A program made the position numbers and the translations under genes. Below the pieces are notes generated by a model. That model made no database searches and had not been told where the DNA came from. It saw nothing but the letters and a program-made list of their open reading frames with translations. DNA of 64,000 nucleotides from Flavobacterium jejuense (GTDB lineage Bacteria; Bacteroidota; Bacteroidia; Flavobacteriales; Flavobacteriaceae): contig NZ_VEVQ02000003.1 in assembly GCF_006491595.2 (NCBI RefSeq), forward strand, positions 124,001-188,000, written 5' to 3'. Numbering within the stretch: position 1 is the stretch's first letter; each line of letters starts with the position of its first letter. This document shows positions 27,904 through 38,752 of the stretch, one piece after another.

Positions 27904-30900
27904 ATGGACAAAAAAATATTTTCTTTTTTATTCTCTACAAGACTAATGGCTGTTTTATTCATTGTATTTGCAGCAGCAATGGGTATCGGAACTTTTATTG
28001 AAGACGCTTATAACACAGAAACTGCTCGCATCATTATTTACAACGCATGGTGGTTTGAAGTAATAATGGTATTTTTTGTTATTAACTTCATTGGAAATAT
28101 AAAACGCTATCAATTATACAAAAGAGAAAAATGGGCTACTCTTTTAATTCACTTATCATTTATATTTATACTAGTTGGTGCATTTATTACTAGATATATC
28201 AGCTATGAGGGAATGATGTTAATCCAAGAAGGTCAAACTGAAAACCGTATTTTCTCTGACAAAACCTATGTTTATGGTTTTGTAGATGGAGAGCATGAAG
28301 GAGAAATAAAAAGACGTTCCTTTGAAAAAAGCAATTATTTTGCACCAGAAAAAATAGCTTGGTTTTTAAAACCTTTCTTTTCTAATGATTTCACAATTAA
28401 AGGAGAATTCAATGCTATTCCTTATAAAATAGAATATGATCGTTTTATCATGAATGCTAGCGAAACTATAGAAGCTGACACAAATGGAATTCAATATTTA
28501 AAAATGGTTGAATCAAGCGATGGTTCTCGACACGAACATTTTTTAAAGGAAGGACAAGTTCAAAACATCCACAATATATTATATGCTTTTAATGTAAAAA
28601 CTGAAGGAGCTATAAACATATCTAGTCATGAAGGTAAAATGACTATTCAGACTCCTTTTGAAGGAAATTTCATGAGGATGGCCGATCAAATGCAAGGTAA
28701 AGTAACTAAAGATAGTACTCAATCCTTACAACTTCGTTCTTTATATAACATTGCTGGAAATCAATTTGTTTTTCCTGAAGTTCCTGTAAAAGGAAAAATA
28801 ATTTATAAATCTAATAATGACTACAGAGATAAGCAAACACCAGATGCTGTTGTAGTGACTATTAAAAGTCAAGGAAAAGAAGAAAAAGTAACACTTGTAG
28901 GTTCCAAAGGAATGCAAGGTACTCCTCAAATGATTAAAATAGGAGATTTAGATTTCACTTTGTTTTTTGGCAGTAAAGTATACGAAACTCCATTTAATGT
29001 AAAGTTAGACGATTTCATTGCAGATAAATATCCAGGAACAGAAAAAAGCTACTCTGCTTTTAAAAGCAAAATTGAAATAATAGATACTGAAAAAAATAAC
29101 ACTTTTAAAGATAGTATTTACATGAATAATGTTTTAGACTATAGAGGGTTTCGCTTTTTCCAAGCAGGATTTGATCCAGATGAAAAAGGGACACATTTAT
29201 CTGTAAATCATGATCAATGGGGAACTTGGATTACTTATATTGGTTATTTCTTATTGTATTTTGCATTGATGGCAATATTATTCGACAAAAACACTCGATT
29301 TGGTGATTTGAAAAAGAAAATTAATAAAATCAATGAGAAAAAGAACACACTTGCTTCGTTGTTTTTATTATTTTTTTCTTTTTTAGGATTTTCTCAAGAA
29401 CATACAAACCATAACAATCAAATAGTAGATTCAAATAAAGCACTAGAACTTATCTCCAAATACAAAGTATCTGAAGAGCACGCTTCTGAATTTGGTAAAA
29501 CTGTTATTCAAGATCAAGGAGGAAGAACAAAACCTATCAATACGTTCTCCTCAGAATTATTACGAAAAGTATCTAAGAGCGAAACTTATAACGACATGAA
29601 TGCGGATCAAGCATTTATTTCCATGACACAATTTCCTCAATACTGGTATACGGTTCCAATCATTTATTTAAAAAGAGGAAATGATAGTATTAGAAAAATA
29701 GCAGGAATAGATTCTAAAGCTAAATATGCTTCGTTAGTAGATTTTTTTGATGCAAAAGGAAACTATAAACTAGCTCCATATTTAGATGAAGCTTACAGAG
29801 AAGCAGTTCCTAATAGCTTTCAAAAAGATTTTATTGAGGCGGATAAAAAAGTTAACCTATTATATGATGCTTTAAGTGGTAAAATTTTACGTGTTTATCC
29901 AATTCCAAACGACAAAGGAAATAAATGGGTATCTTATTTAGAAATTAGTGACACTACGAGAACTGTTTTAGATACCGTAAAAAATATTATTCCTTTTTAT
30001 TTAGATGCTGTTTCAAAGGCCAGTCAAAATAAGGACTACAAATTAGCCAATTCTTTACTAATTGGACTTAAAGAGTATCAAAAAAAATATGGTAAAAATG
30101 TAATGATATCTGATCAAAAGATTGCTACTGAAATCTTGTATAACAAATATGATATTTTCAAACGTTTATTTTATCTATACATGTTAGCTGCAATCTTCAT
30201 GTTAGGTTTTGCAGTCTACCAGTTATTTTCCAAAGCTAAATGGGTAAACTACACTGTCAATTTCTTTCATGTATTAATCTTACTATTTTTCACCCTACAT
30301 ACTCTAGGCTTAATTGCACGTTGGTATGTGTCAGGGCATGCTCCTTGGAGTAATGCTTATGAAAGCATGATATATGTGGCTTGGGCAACTATGCTATTTA
30401 CATTGCTATTAGGTTTTCCTTATCCAATTTGGTTCTTGTTATTTACTAATAGAAAATTAAAAAAATCCGCGATTACAATTGCAGCTGGTGCTTTTGTCAC
30501 TTCTATGCTTTTAATGGTTGCACATTGGAGTTGGTTAGATCCTGAAATTGGCAATCTACAACCCGTTTTAAATTCCTATTGGTTAATGATACATGTAGCA
30601 GTAATTGTTGCGAGTTACGGCCCATTTGCTCTAGGTATGATACTAGGCTTAATAGCATTATTTTTAATGATATTTACAAACAGTAATAACGTAAAAAAAG
30701 TAAAACTAGCTATTGACGAATTAAGCTACATTAATGAAATGGCAATCACAGTAGGTTTAGTAATGCTAACCATAGGTAACTTTTTAGGCGGACAGTGGGC
30801 AAATGAAAGTTGGGGAAGATATTGGGGCTGGGATCCAAAGGAAACTTGGGCTTTGATAAGCATTTTTGTGTATGCCTTTGTAATCCATGCAAGATTAGTT

Positions 30901-31125
30901 CCAGGCTTAAGAGGGAAGTGGTTTTATAATTTTGCTAGTGTTTTAGCATTTGCTTCAATCGTAATGACCTATGTAGGTGTTAATTTTCATTTAAGTGGTT
31001 TACATTCTTATGCTTCTGGAGAAAAACAAAATGTAACTTATTATTTATATATACTTGCCGGTGTGGTTACAATAGGGATTTTTGCTTTGGTAAAGTATAA
31101 TATTCATTTTAGCAAAAAAAAATAG
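27904..31125 (+). CDS. ccsBA: fused cytochrome c biogenesis protein CcsBA
   Basis: A 1073-residue fusion of ResB/CcsB and CcsA, the system II haem-handling synthase. The N-terminal third has ResB-type membrane helices (LMAVLFIVFAAAMGIGTFIE) and a periplasmic domain. The C-terminal part has multiple helices and the haem-binding WWD motif WGRYWGWDPKETWAL, with paired histidines in the flanking helices. It attaches haem to CxxCH proteins such as the cytochrome at 9925. The open frame extends to a TTG at 27874, but a TACTTTTG promoter box (27869-27876) overlaps it, so the ATG at 27904 is the start. Confidence 0.93.
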   Translation: MDKKIFSFLFSTRLMAVLFIVFAAAMGIGTFIEDAYNTETARIIIYNAWWFEVIMVFFVINFIGNIKRYQLYKREKWATLLIHLSFIFILVGAFITRYISYEGMMLIQEGQTENRIFSDKTYVYGFVDGEHEGEIKRRSFEKSNYFAPEKIAWFLKPFFSNDFTIKGEFNAIPYKIEYDRFIMNASETIEADTNGIQYLKMVESSDGSRHEHFLKEGQVQNIHNILYAFNVKTEGAINISSHEGKMTIQTPFEGNFMRMADQMQGKVTKDSTQSLQLRSLYNIAGNQFVFPEVPVKGKIIYKSNNDYRDKQTPDAVVVTIKSQGKEEKVTLVGSKGMQGTPQMIKIGDLDFTLFFGSKVYETPFNVKLDDFIADKYPGTEKSYSAFKSKIEIIDTEKNNTFKDSIYMNNVLDYRGFRFFQAGFDPDEKGTHLSVNHDQWGTWITYIGYFLLYFALMAILFDKNTRFGDLKKKINKINEKKNTLASLFLLFFSFLGFSQEHTNHNNQIVDSNKALELISKYKVSEEHASEFGKTVIQDQGGRTKPINTFSSELLRKVSKSETYNDMNADQAFISMTQFPQYWYTVPIIYLKRGNDSIRKIAGIDSKAKYASLVDFFDAKGNYKLAPYLDEAYREAVPNSFQKDFIEADKKVNLLYDALSGKILRVYPIPNDKGNKWVSYLEISDTTRTVLDTVKNIIPFYLDAVSKASQNKDYKLANSLLIGLKEYQKKYGKNVMISDQKIATEILYNKYDIFKRLFYLYMLAAIFMLGFAVYQLFSKAKWVNYTVNFFHVLILLFFTLHTLGLIARWYVSGHAPWSNAYESMIYVAWATMLFTLLLGFPYPIWFLLFTNRKLKKSAITIAAGAFVTSMLLMVAHWSWLDPEIGNLQPVLNSYWLMIHVAVIVASYGPFALGMILGLIALFLMIFTNSNNVKKVKLAIDELSYINEMAITVGLVMLTIGNFLGGQWANESWGRYWGWDPKETWALISIFVYAFVIHARLVPGLRGKWFYNFASVLAFASIVMTYVGVNFHLSGLHSYASGEKQNVTYYLYILAGVVTIGIFALVKYNIHFSKKK

Positions 31126-31148
31126 ATCTTATTTCTTATTAATTAAAA

Positions 31149-31534
31149 ATGAATCCAAATACAACATTTAGAACTAAAGCAAGTTTTTGCCATGTTGAAA
31201 AAGACTATTTACTATTAACCAAAGATGACATTATACAGAATAGCAATAAAAAGGATGATAACAATAGAATTGTTCGCATTTTAATGATTTATTCCGTATT
31301 ATCTATTTACTTACTTTAAACTGCTTTCCAAGCTTATAAAAGTGGAGAATATATATATTCTTTTTTGTTTTGTTAGCACTATTTTTAATTTATGATGTTC
31401 TCAAAAGTTGGAATAACTCTTCAACATCTATAATTGAAAGAAGTAAAATAAAGGAAACTAGATTCATCAATGCAAAACCCAATGTAACACGTTCTAGGTT
31501 TGAAGTTATTTTTGAAAACGAAAATAAAAAATAA
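31149..31534 (+). pseudogene. small membrane protein gene, broken by stop and frameshift
   Basis: The gap 31126-31717 holds the remains of a protein of about 127 residues. The ATG at 31149 opens MNPNTTFRTKASFCHVEKD..., ending at a TAA (31317) after 56 codons. The same frame goes on (TAFQAYKSGEYIYSF) to a T-run at 31361-31366. Restoring one T joins it to FVLLALFLIYDVLKSWNN and a tail ending FEVIFENENKK at 31534. Two hydrophobic segments suggest a membrane protein. Family unknown. A 27-codon ORF at 31549-31632 follows; I see no support for it. Confidence 0.6.
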
Positions 31535-31662
31535 AAAAGCGTTTAATCATGCTTCCTGGTTCCTTAAACAATGGAAATGATGAGACTAAAAAAGAATTAG
31601 AAATAATGAAAAGAGAAGGTCTAATCTCATAAAACACATCTTCAAGAACGTCTTTAAAACAC

Positions 31663-31696
31663 AAAAACTCCGAGAAAATTAATCTCGGAGTTTTTG
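31663..31696. terminator. bidirectional terminator
   Basis: AAAACTCCGAGA / TCTCGGAGTTTT around AAATTAA, with runs of A and T at the ends. It separates the broken small gene from the convergent cysteine-synthase gene. Confidence 0.9.
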
Positions 31697-31717
31697 TTTA
31701 TAGTAAAAAAGTAACTA

Positions 31718-32758
31718 CTACTTTATAATTTCAATTTTTTGAGCTTCTTCAATATTAACACTATCAAAGAAACCTTGTTCTCTCATCCATTCATCACTAT
31801 ACACTTTACTCATATAACGCGAACCATGATCTGGAAAAATAACAACAATTTTACTGTCTTTAGTAAACTCTCCTTCTTCTGCAAATTGCTTAATGGCCTG
31901 CATAGCTGCCCCAGAAGTATATCCTACAAAAAGCCCTTCTGTTCTACAAATCTCTCTTGCAGTATGAGCACTTTCTTCATCTGAAACTTTGATAAATTTA
32001 TCAATCATATCAAAATCAGTTGCAGTAGGAATTAAATTTTTACCAAGACCTTCTATTCTATATGGATAAATTTCTTCACTATCGAATTCTTTTGTTTCAT
32101 GATACTTTTTCAATACAGAACCATAAGCATCTACACCTAAGATTCTAATATTTGGATTCATCTCTTTTAAGAAACGAGCAGTACCAGAAATAGTTCCTCC
32201 TGTTCCACTACATGCAACTAAATGCGTTATTTGACCTTTTGTTTGTTCCCAAATCTCAGGACCTGTAGTTTTATAGTGTGCGTCAATATTTAAATCATTA
32301 AAATATTGATTGATATAAATGGATCCTTTTGTTTCCTCATGTAAACGTTTAGCAACGCTATAATAAGATCTTTTATCATCTGCAGAAACATTAGCAGGAC
32401 AAACATATACTTTTGCTCCCATAGTACGAAGCATGTCTATTTTATCTTTTGACGATTTAGAACTTACTGCTAAAATACAATCATATCCTTTAATTATGCT
32501 TACCATAGCTAAACTAAATCCTGTATTACCAGAAGTAGTTTCTATAATTGTATCACCTGGTTTTAAAATACCTCTTCGCTCTGCTTCATTAATAATATAC
32601 AACGCAATTCTATCTTTTGTAGAATGACCTGGATTAAAAGCCTCTACTTTAGCATAAAAATTGCCTTCTATATTTTTAGTAACTCTATTTAATTTAATTA
32701 GAGGTGTATTACCAATTAACTCTAAAACATTGTTGTAGGCATTTATTTCTTCTCTCAT
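31718..32758 (-). CDS. PLP-dependent cysteine synthase family protein
   Basis: A 346-residue fold-type II PLP enzyme of the cysteine synthase/cystathionine beta-synthase family. The PLP lysine is K48 in [11 protein letters not shown], the substrate loop is [13 protein letters not shown], and the phosphate cradle is [15 protein letters not shown]. It may make cysteine from O-acetylserine or act on homocysteine and serine; the exact reaction cannot be fixed. An in-frame start 11 codons upstream exists, but [20 protein letters not shown] fits the family. A TAAATTTG box on the minus strand is at 32815-32822. Confidence 0.88.
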   Translation of the reverse strand: MREEINAYNNVLELIGNTPLIKLNRVTKNIEGNFYAKVEAFNPGHSTKDRIALYIINEAERRGILKPGDTIIETTSGNTGFSLAMVSIIKGYDCILAVSSKSSKDKIDMLRTMGAKVYVCPANVSADDKRSYYSVAKRLHEETKGSIYINQYFNDLNIDAHYKTTGPEIWEQTKGQITHLVACSGTGGTISGTARFLKEMNPNIRILGVDAYGSVLKKYHETKEFDSEEIYPYRIEGLGKNLIPTATDFDMIDKFIKVSDEESAHTAREICRTEGLFVGYTSGAAMQAIKQFAEEGEFTKDSKIVVIFPDHGSRYMSKVYSDEWMREQGFFDSVNIEEAQKIEIIK

Positions 32759-32837
32759 AAAAACTAAATTATATTTGAGGTATATTATCATTTTTAAACA
32801 ACCCCAAAACCCTGCAAATTTAACAAAAAAATTTAAA

Positions 32838-34982
32838 CTAATTCTTAATATTCTCTAAATCTAATAAAAAACTAAATTCTTTAGCAACGTCTTTAAGTGC
32901 TTCAAAACGTCCTGAAGCCCCACCATGACCCGCATCCATATTAGTATGCAAGAATAATAAATTTTTATCTGTTTTGGTTACTCTTAATTTTGCAACCCAT
33001 TTGGCAGGTTCCCAATATTGTACTTGCGAATCATGTAAACCTGTGGAAACATACATATTTGGGTACTCTTGAGCCACCACATTATCATATGGAGAATAAG
33101 ATTTCATATAATCATAGGATTCTTTTTCATTAGGATTACCCCATTCATCATATTCTCCCGTAGTTAATGGAATAGTATCATCTAACATAGTAGTTACCAC
33201 ATCTACAAAAGGAACTTGTGCAATAACTCCATTATACAATTCTGGAGCCATATTCACAATTGCTCCCATTAACAAACCACCTGCAGAACCTCCTTCTGCG
33301 TATAAATGTTCTGGTGATGTATATTTTTCAGCAATTACAAATTTGGAACAATCTATAAAATCAGTAAATGTGTTTTTCTTTTTCAATAATTTCCCATCCT
33401 CATACCATTGTCTTCCTAAATCCTCTCCACCTCTTATATGAGCAATCGCATAAATAAAACCTCTATCCAACAAGCTTAAACGAGTTGTAGAAAAATAAGG
33501 ATCCATTGATGCTCCATAAGAACCATAAGCATACAATAAAAAAGGATTTTTACCGTCTTTTTTGATTCCTTTTCTATAAACCATAGAAATAGGTACTTTA
33601 GTACCATCTGTAGCTGTTGCCCAAATTCTTTCTTCTACATAATTCTTTTTATCAAATTTTCCTCCTAAGACCTCTTGTTCCTTTAAAACCGTTTTCTCTT
33701 TGGTTTTCATATTAAAATCAACAACAGAAGATGGTGTGGTCATTGACTGGTAAGCATATCTTAAAATATCAGTATCAAAGTCTGGATTGGTTGTAGTGTA
33801 AGCCGTATAAGTTTCACTTTCAAAAGGCAAATAATAAGCTCCTTCACCACTCCATGGTCTAATTTGAATTTTATTTAAACCATTTGAACGTTCTTCTACT
33901 ACTAAATAATCTTTAAAAATATCAACTCCTTCTAGCAATACATCTTCTCTGTGCGGAATAACTTCTATCCAATTTTCTTTAGCTGTATTAGTTTCAACTG
34001 TTTTCATCAATTTGAAGTTAGTGGCTTTATCTTTATTAGTCACTATATAAAAACTATCTCCAAAATGAGAAATACTATATTCTAAACCTCTTGTTCTTTT
34101 TTGAAAAAGTCTAAATTTTCCGTTAGGATTATCGGCTTCTAAAAACTGATACTCTGAAGTTAAAGTACTTGTAGAACCAATAACAATATATTTTTTAGAT
34201 TTTTCTTTATAAACAAAAGAATAAAACGTATCATCTTTTTCATGATATATAAGTTCGTCTTGCTTTACATCTGTATTTAAAACATGTTTGTAAATCATAT
34301 CTGAACGTAATGTTTTTGGATCTTTCTTTGTATAGAAAAAAGTTTTATTATCACTTGCCCAAGTGGTTCCTCCAGTAGTGTTTTCAATTACTTCTGAAAG
34401 AATTTCTCCTGTTTCTAAATTTTTAACTTGAATAACATATTGTCGCCTTGAAACTAAATCAACTCCAAATGTCACCCATTTATTATCTTCACTTATACTA
34501 AGACCATTCAAATTAAAATAAGTTTGCCCTTTTGCCAATTCATTACAATCGAACATAATTTCTTCTTTAGCATCTAAACTTCCTTTTTTACGTGAATAGA
34601 TAGGATAATCTTTCCCTGTTTCAAAACGAGTGATGTAATAGTAACCATTATAAAAATAAGGAACCGAAGTATCATCTTCCTTAATTCTAGCTTTCATCTC
34701 TTTGAATAAATCATCTTGAAGTTGTTTGGTATGAGCTGTCATTTCCTCATAATATGCATTCTCTTTATTCAAATAATCAATAACTTCTTTATCTTCTCTT
34801 TGATTTAACCAAAAATAATTATCAGTTCTAATGTCACCGTGTTTTTCCAAAGTATGTGGAACTATCTTTGCTATAGGTGGTTGAATATCTACTTTCATTT
34901 CTTTGTCTTTATCTTTACATGATGAGGCAAAAATAATAGAAATTAAAGCAAAATAGGGAATATTTTTCATGAAGTTATACAT
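32838..34982 (-). CDS. S9 family prolyl oligopeptidase-like peptidase (oligopeptidase B type)
   Basis: A 714-residue lipoprotein (FASSC lipobox, about residue 22) with an N-terminal beta-propeller and a C-terminal alpha/beta hydrolase domain. The nucleophile is S566 in [11 protein letters not shown]; the catalytic His is H686 in [28 protein letters not shown] is the PtrB-like landmark. It would cleave short peptides outside the cytoplasm. The start may be MYNF (34982) or the fifth codon, MKN (34970), which gives a cleaner signal peptide. Confidence 0.92.
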   Translation of the reverse strand: MYNFMKNIPYFALISIIFASSCKDKDKEMKVDIQPPIAKIVPHTLEKHGDIRTDNYFWLNQREDKEVIDYLNKENAYYEEMTAHTKQLQDDLFKEMKARIKEDDTSVPYFYNGYYYITRFETGKDYPIYSRKKGSLDAKEEIMFDCNELAKGQTYFNLNGLSISEDNKWVTFGVDLVSRRQYVIQVKNLETGEILSEVIENTTGGTTWASDNKTFFYTKKDPKTLRSDMIYKHVLNTDVKQDELIYHEKDDTFYSFVYKEKSKKYIVIGSTSTLTSEYQFLEADNPNGKFRLFQKRTRGLEYSISHFGDSFYIVTNKDKATNFKLMKTVETNTAKENWIEVIPHREDVLLEGVDIFKDYLVVEERSNGLNKIQIRPWSGEGAYYLPFESETYTAYTTTNPDFDTDILRYAYQSMTTPSSVVDFNMKTKEKTVLKEQEVLGGKFDKKNYVEERIWATATDGTKVPISMVYRKGIKKDGKNPFLLYAYGSYGASMDPYFSTTRLSLLDRGFIYAIAHIRGGEDLGRQWYEDGKLLKKKNTFTDFIDCSKFVIAEKYTSPEHLYAEGGSAGGLLMGAIVNMAPELYNGVIAQVPFVDVVTTMLDDTIPLTTGEYDEWGNPNEKESYDYMKSYSPYDNVVAQEYPNMYVSTGLHDSQVQYWEPAKWVAKLRVTKTDKNLLFLHTNMDAGHGGASGRFEALKDVAKEFSFLLDLENIKN

Positions 34983-35035
34983 TAAAAGTTAACAGCTAAT
35001 TTAGTACTTTTGTACCAATAAAAAAATTAAATTGT

Positions 35036-35359
35036 ATGTTTGGAGACATTATGGGGATGATGGGTAAGATAAAAGAAACCCAAGCCAAAGTAGAAGAAAC
35101 TAAAAAACGCTTAGACACGGTTTTAATTGATGAAAAAAGTAGCGACGGTCTACTTGAAGTTACTTTAACAGCAAACCGAAATATCAAATCGATATCTTTA
35201 AGTGATGATTTGTTACAAGATAAAGAAATGCTAGAAGACTACTTAGTAACAGTTTTAAATAAAGCCATTGAAAAAGCAACTAATGTTAATGAAACTGAAT
35301 TAGCAGCTGTTGCCAAAGAAGGTATGCCAAATATTCCAGGAATGGATATGTTTAAATAA
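35036..35359 (+). CDS. ybaB: YbaB/EbfC family nucleoid-associated protein
   Basis: A 107-residue DNA-binding protein that dimerises into a tweezer shape. It starts [20 protein letters not shown] and has the family core [18 protein letters not shown]. Length is normal. A TACTTTTG box at 35005-35012 lies 23 nt before the start. It is transcribed alone and ends at the terminator 35368-35431. In many bacteria it sits by dnaX or recR, not here. Confidence 0.88.
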   Translation: MFGDIMGMMGKIKETQAKVEETKKRLDTVLIDEKSSDGLLEVTLTANRNIKSISLSDDLLQDKEMLEDYLVTVLNKAIEKATNVNETELAAVAKEGMPNIPGMDMFK

Positions 35360-35367
35360 GTTTCATT

Positions 35368-35431
35368 TGTCAATCAGATATTCTACCAAATACCTCTTTT
35401 GAATGAATTTCTGATTGACATTTATTTTTTT
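35368..35431 (+). terminator. terminator of ybaB
   Basis: TGTCAATCAGA / TCTGATTGACA, 11 perfect pairs around a 31-nt loop, followed by TTTATTTTTTT. Confidence 0.7.
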
Positions 35432-35432
35432 A

Positions 35433-36146
35433 TTACTTCATTAAATTTAGCACTACAGTTTCTGCTGCATGTAAACCAAATAAAGCTGGCATCCAACTAT
35501 TAGTTCCGTAAAAAGATTTTTTAAAATTGGTTCCATCAGTTGTTTTGATACTCGAATAATCAGGGCGCTCATCTGAATATACTACTTTTACTCCTTTCGA
35601 AATTCCTTCCGCTTTCAATCTTTTTCTTACGTTTTTAGCTAACGGACAATATTCTGTTTTACTGATATCTCTCACTTTTACATTTTCAGCTTTGTATTTG
35701 CCACCAGCACCCATATTACTAATCACTTTGACTTTTTTCCTTTTGCAAGCCAATATCAAATTTAATTTTGGTGTTACACTATCAATACAATCTAACACAT
35801 AGTCAAATTCTGGTGTAACCAATTCGAAAGCTCTTTCAGGAGAAAGAAATTCTTCAATTCGAGTTAGTTTTAATGCTGGATTAATATCTAACAAGCGATC
35901 GCCTACAATTTTAACTTTGGATTCACCCACAGTAGAATGCAATGCTGGCAATTGACGATTTATATTCGTAATATCAACGGTATCCCCGTCTACAATGGTC
36001 ATGTTTCCAACTCCTGCTCTTGCTAAAAATTCGGCAGCAAAACTACCAACTCCTCCTAATCCTACAACCAACACATTAGCATTGGTCAACTTATTCATTC
36101 CTTCTTCTTTAAATAATAATACTGCTCTTTCTTGCCACTTTGCCAT
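35433..36146 (-). CDS. tcdA: tRNA threonylcarbamoyladenosine dehydratase
   Basis: A 237-residue E1-like enzyme that cyclises t6A37 to ct6A with ATP. It has the nucleotide-binding VLVVGLGGVGSFAAEFLARAG, cited here as GLGGVGSFAAEFLARAG, NINRQLPALHSTVGESK, and DCIDSVTPKLNLI. The start MAKWQERAVLLFKEEGMNKL is typical. No catalytic Cys-rich tail beyond the family usual. It is the last gene of a group with TatD and DUF1684. Confidence 0.9.
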   Translation of the reverse strand: MAKWQERAVLLFKEEGMNKLTNANVLVVGLGGVGSFAAEFLARAGVGNMTIVDGDTVDITNINRQLPALHSTVGESKVKIVGDRLLDINPALKLTRIEEFLSPERAFELVTPEFDYVLDCIDSVTPKLNLILACKRKKVKVISNMGAGGKYKAENVKVRDISKTEYCPLAKNVRKRLKAEGISKGVKVVYSDERPDYSSIKTTDGTNFKKSFYGTNSWMPALFGLHAAETVVLNLMK

Positions 36147-36187
36147 GTCTTTCGTTTAAAAAGGTTAACTGTTTAAAGGTTTTTAAA

Positions 36188-36835
36188 TTATAGATTGAAT
36201 ACAAATTCGAAATTATTTCTCACTATTTGCTTCAATTCATTTACTGTAATATTTTTTATCGTTGCTGCTTTTGCATATACTGCTTCAATACTTTCTTCAA
36301 TAGTATCGGTTTCTAAAAAAAAACGATCATTAGGAACATTTTTAAAAACAGCTGCTAATTCAGTATTTCGTAATAAATATTTTCCAAATGACAAGTAAAA
36401 ACCGTTATCTAAAAGCGATTGTGCCACTTGTTCATTTTTGGAAAACCCATGAATTAGCATCGGATTTTGAATATTTAATTCTTTTTTAATCGCTATTACT
36501 TCTTGATATGCTGCTACACAGTGTAAAACAATAGGTTTTCTTGTTTTTTGAACCAATACTATTTGCTGTTTAAAAACAGCTACTTGAGTTTCTAATGGAA
36601 TTTCAATACGTTTATCTAAACCACATTCACCTAAAGCCATACATTCTTTCAAATGCAACTTTTCTTCAATACATTTCAAATCAGATTGTATTCGATCTTC
36701 ATCAATATACCAAGGATGAATACCAATAGAATATTGCGGAATTGCTGTATTGAACTCCCAAGGATATTGATTAACCACTTCTAAAACAGAAGTAGTATTG
36801 GAGTACGAATGGGTATGTAAATTGACAAAATGCAT
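36188..36835 (-). CDS. TatD family hydrolase
   Basis: A 215-residue metal-dependent hydrolase of the TatD family, usually a 3'-5' DNA exonuclease. Metal ligands are seen in FVNLHTHSYSN (H-x-H), GECGLDK, VLHCVAAYQ, IHGFSKN and the final LETDT. It is shorter than E. coli TatD (about 260), as many Bacteroidota copies are. It overlaps the DUF1684 stop by one base (TGATG) and lies 41 nt before tcdA. Confidence 0.85.
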   Translation of the reverse strand: MHFVNLHTHSYSNTTSVLEVVNQYPWEFNTAIPQYSIGIHPWYIDEDRIQSDLKCIEEKLHLKECMALGECGLDKRIEIPLETQVAVFKQQIVLVQKTRKPIVLHCVAAYQEVIAIKKELNIQNPMLIHGFSKNEQVAQSLLDNGFYLSFGKYLLRNTELAAVFKNVPNDRFFLETDTIEESIEAVYAKAATIKNITVNELKQIVRNNFEFVFNL

Positions 36836-37428
36836 CAGTCATGAAATTTTTTAACTCCAGCTTCAATAGCAATATCCAAATCGTTTTCCAAAGGCACTAT
36901 GGGACAGGAGTACTTGTAATTATAAGCACAATAAGGATTATAGGCTTTATTAAAATTGATAATCACTTTATCAGAGGTTGGAATTCGCATGTCAATATAT
37001 CTTCCTCCTATATAACTTTCTTTACCACAAGTTTTATCTGAAAACGGTAAAAACAAATACTCTTTAAAACCTGGTTTTCTGGACAATTCGATATTTTGAT
37101 ATACATTTAAAACCATTTTTTTGCCATCAATTTCAAAATGTAAAGCTCCGTATTTTTTATACATAGGTTTTCTATCCGTTGACGTTTTCATTTTAAAAGC
37201 TTTTTCTTTCTCTGCCTTAATGAATTCAGCTTCTACAATAAACTTTTTATTTATGGGATAAAAATCTAAAGTTTCAAAATGTACTCTATCTTCATTTCTC
37301 AACGGACTTTTTAAGGAATCTGCAAATGCTTCATTCATTTCCTTTTGAAAATCATAAACCGCTTGTACCTCTTCCTGTTGTCCAAAAGAAAAACTCATCC
37401 AAAAAATAAATAGCAGATATTTATACAT
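36835..37428 (-). CDS. DUF1684 family secreted protein
   Basis: A 197-residue protein with a signal peptide (MYKYLLFIFWMSFSFGQ). The C-terminal signature is a cluster of aromatic and Cys residues: PFSDKTCGKESYIGGRYID and AYNPYCAYNYKYSCPIVP, typical of DUF1684. A TTG upstream is in frame, but ATG at 37428 fits the signal peptide, and a TATTTTTG box lies at 37444-37451. First gene of the TatD-tcdA transcript. Function unknown. Confidence 0.82.
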   Translation of the reverse strand: MYKYLLFIFWMSFSFGQQEEVQAVYDFQKEMNEAFADSLKSPLRNEDRVHFETLDFYPINKKFIVEAEFIKAEKEKAFKMKTSTDRKPMYKKYGALHFEIDGKKMVLNVYQNIELSRKPGFKEYLFLPFSDKTCGKESYIGGRYIDMRIPTSDKVIINFNKAYNPYCAYNYKYSCPIVPLENDLDIAIEAGVKKFHD

Positions 37429-37513
37429 GATTCTTTTTTTTTGCAAAAATATATATTTTAACTGATATTATTTTAATTAACCGATTTCGTACCTTTGAAT
37501 TTCAATCAAAATC

Positions 37514-38752
37514 ATGTTAAAAAAAGCATTTTCAAACTACATAAACAACTTCAAAGGATTTTCCAGAGAAATTTGGATTCTTACTTTCGTTACCTTTATT
37601 AACAGGGCTGGAACAATGGTTTTGCCATTTCTTTCTAAATATTTAAAAGAAGATTTAGGTTTTAGTTATAGTCAAGTTGGGTGGATTATGGTTAGTTTTG
37701 GATGTGGTTCTATGCTAGGTTCTTGGTTAGGCGGAAAATTATCAGATAAAATTGGGTTTTACAAAGTGATGATTTTTAGCCTTTTAACTAGTGGCTTGAT
37801 GTTTTTTGGTTTACAACATATTACTACTTATGAAGGCTTATTAGTTGCTATATTTTTAATCATGACAATAGCTGATATGTTTAGACCAGCCATGTTTGTT
37901 TCCTTAGCTGCCTATGCCAAACCCGAAAATAGAACTCGAGCCCTTACTTTAGTTCGATTAGCAGTTAATCTTGGTTTTGCAGCTGGACCAGCACTAGGTG
38001 GATTAATCATTATGAACATTGGTTACAAAGGCTTATTTTGGGTAGATGGATTGACTTGTATTATAGCTATTTTAATTTTTTGGTACAAAGTAAAAGAAAA
38101 GCAAAAATCATCTTATCTTGATAAAAAACATCCCGGAGAGGTTTTAACTGCTTCCGTTTTTAAAGATATTCCATTTTGGATATTTTTAATAACATGTTTA
38201 ATTAATGGAATTATCTTTTTTCAATTATTTACCACTTTACCACTTTACCATAGAGAACAATTTAATTTAACCGAATTAAGAACAGGACTTTTATTAACTT
38301 TCAATGGAATACTCATTTTCTTGATGGAAATGCCAATTGTAAGCTATATAGAAAGAAAAAAATTCAATAAGGTAAAAATTGTTGGTATTGGTACTTTCAT
38401 TATGGGATTATGTATGTATTTACTTCTCTTGAATCAATGGGAAATTGTACTTTGGATCATGATGTTTTTCATGACCTTTGGAGAAATGCTAGCTTTTCCT
38501 TTTTCTAATTCCTTTGCTATGAGTCGTGCTCCTAAAGGCCATGAAGGACGTTACATGGCCATTTTTACCATGAGCTATAGTTTAGCTCACATTCTTTCTG
38601 CAAAAACAGGTATGACAAATATTGAACTTTACGGCTATCAATACAATTGGTTCTTTATGGGTAGTTTAGGTTTACTAGGTGCTTTCTTAGGTTACATCAC
38701 TCTACGTTTACTTAAAAAAGAAAAACAAAAAGCATTAAAACTACATAAATAG
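37514..38752 (+). CDS. MFS transporter
   Basis: A 412-residue major facilitator with about 12 membrane helices. The inter-helix motif A appears as GSWLGGKLSDKIGFYKVM, and RAPKGHEGRYMAIFTMSYSL is typical of the YfcJ/drug-proton antiporter group. Substrate not known. A TACCTTTG box at 37490-37497 lies 17 nt before the start. Its stop codon (TAG, 38750) is the first part of a palindrome that belongs to the blaI-type operator downstream. Confidence 0.9.
   Translation: MLKKAFSNYINNFKGFSREIWILTFVTFINRAGTMVLPFLSKYLKEDLGFSYSQVGWIMVSFGCGSMLGSWLGGKLSDKIGFYKVMIFSLLTSGLMFFGLQHITTYEGLLVAIFLIMTIADMFRPAMFVSLAAYAKPENRTRALTLVRLAVNLGFAAGPALGGLIIMNIGYKGLFWVDGLTCIIAILIFWYKVKEKQKSSYLDKKHPGEVLTASVFKDIPFWIFLITCLINGIIFFQLFTTLPLYHREQFNLTELRTGLLLTFNGILIFLMEMPIVSYIERKKFNKVKIVGIGTFIMGLCMYLLLLNQWEIVLWIMMFFMTFGEMLAFPFSNSFAMSRAPKGHEGRYMAIFTMSYSLAHILSAKTGMTNIELYGYQYNWFFMGSLGLLGAFLGYITLRLLKKEKQKALKLHK

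Noticed and set aside
31549..31632. 27-codon ORF before the terminator
   Set aside because: No signal, no overlap with a known gene, and no recognisable composition.
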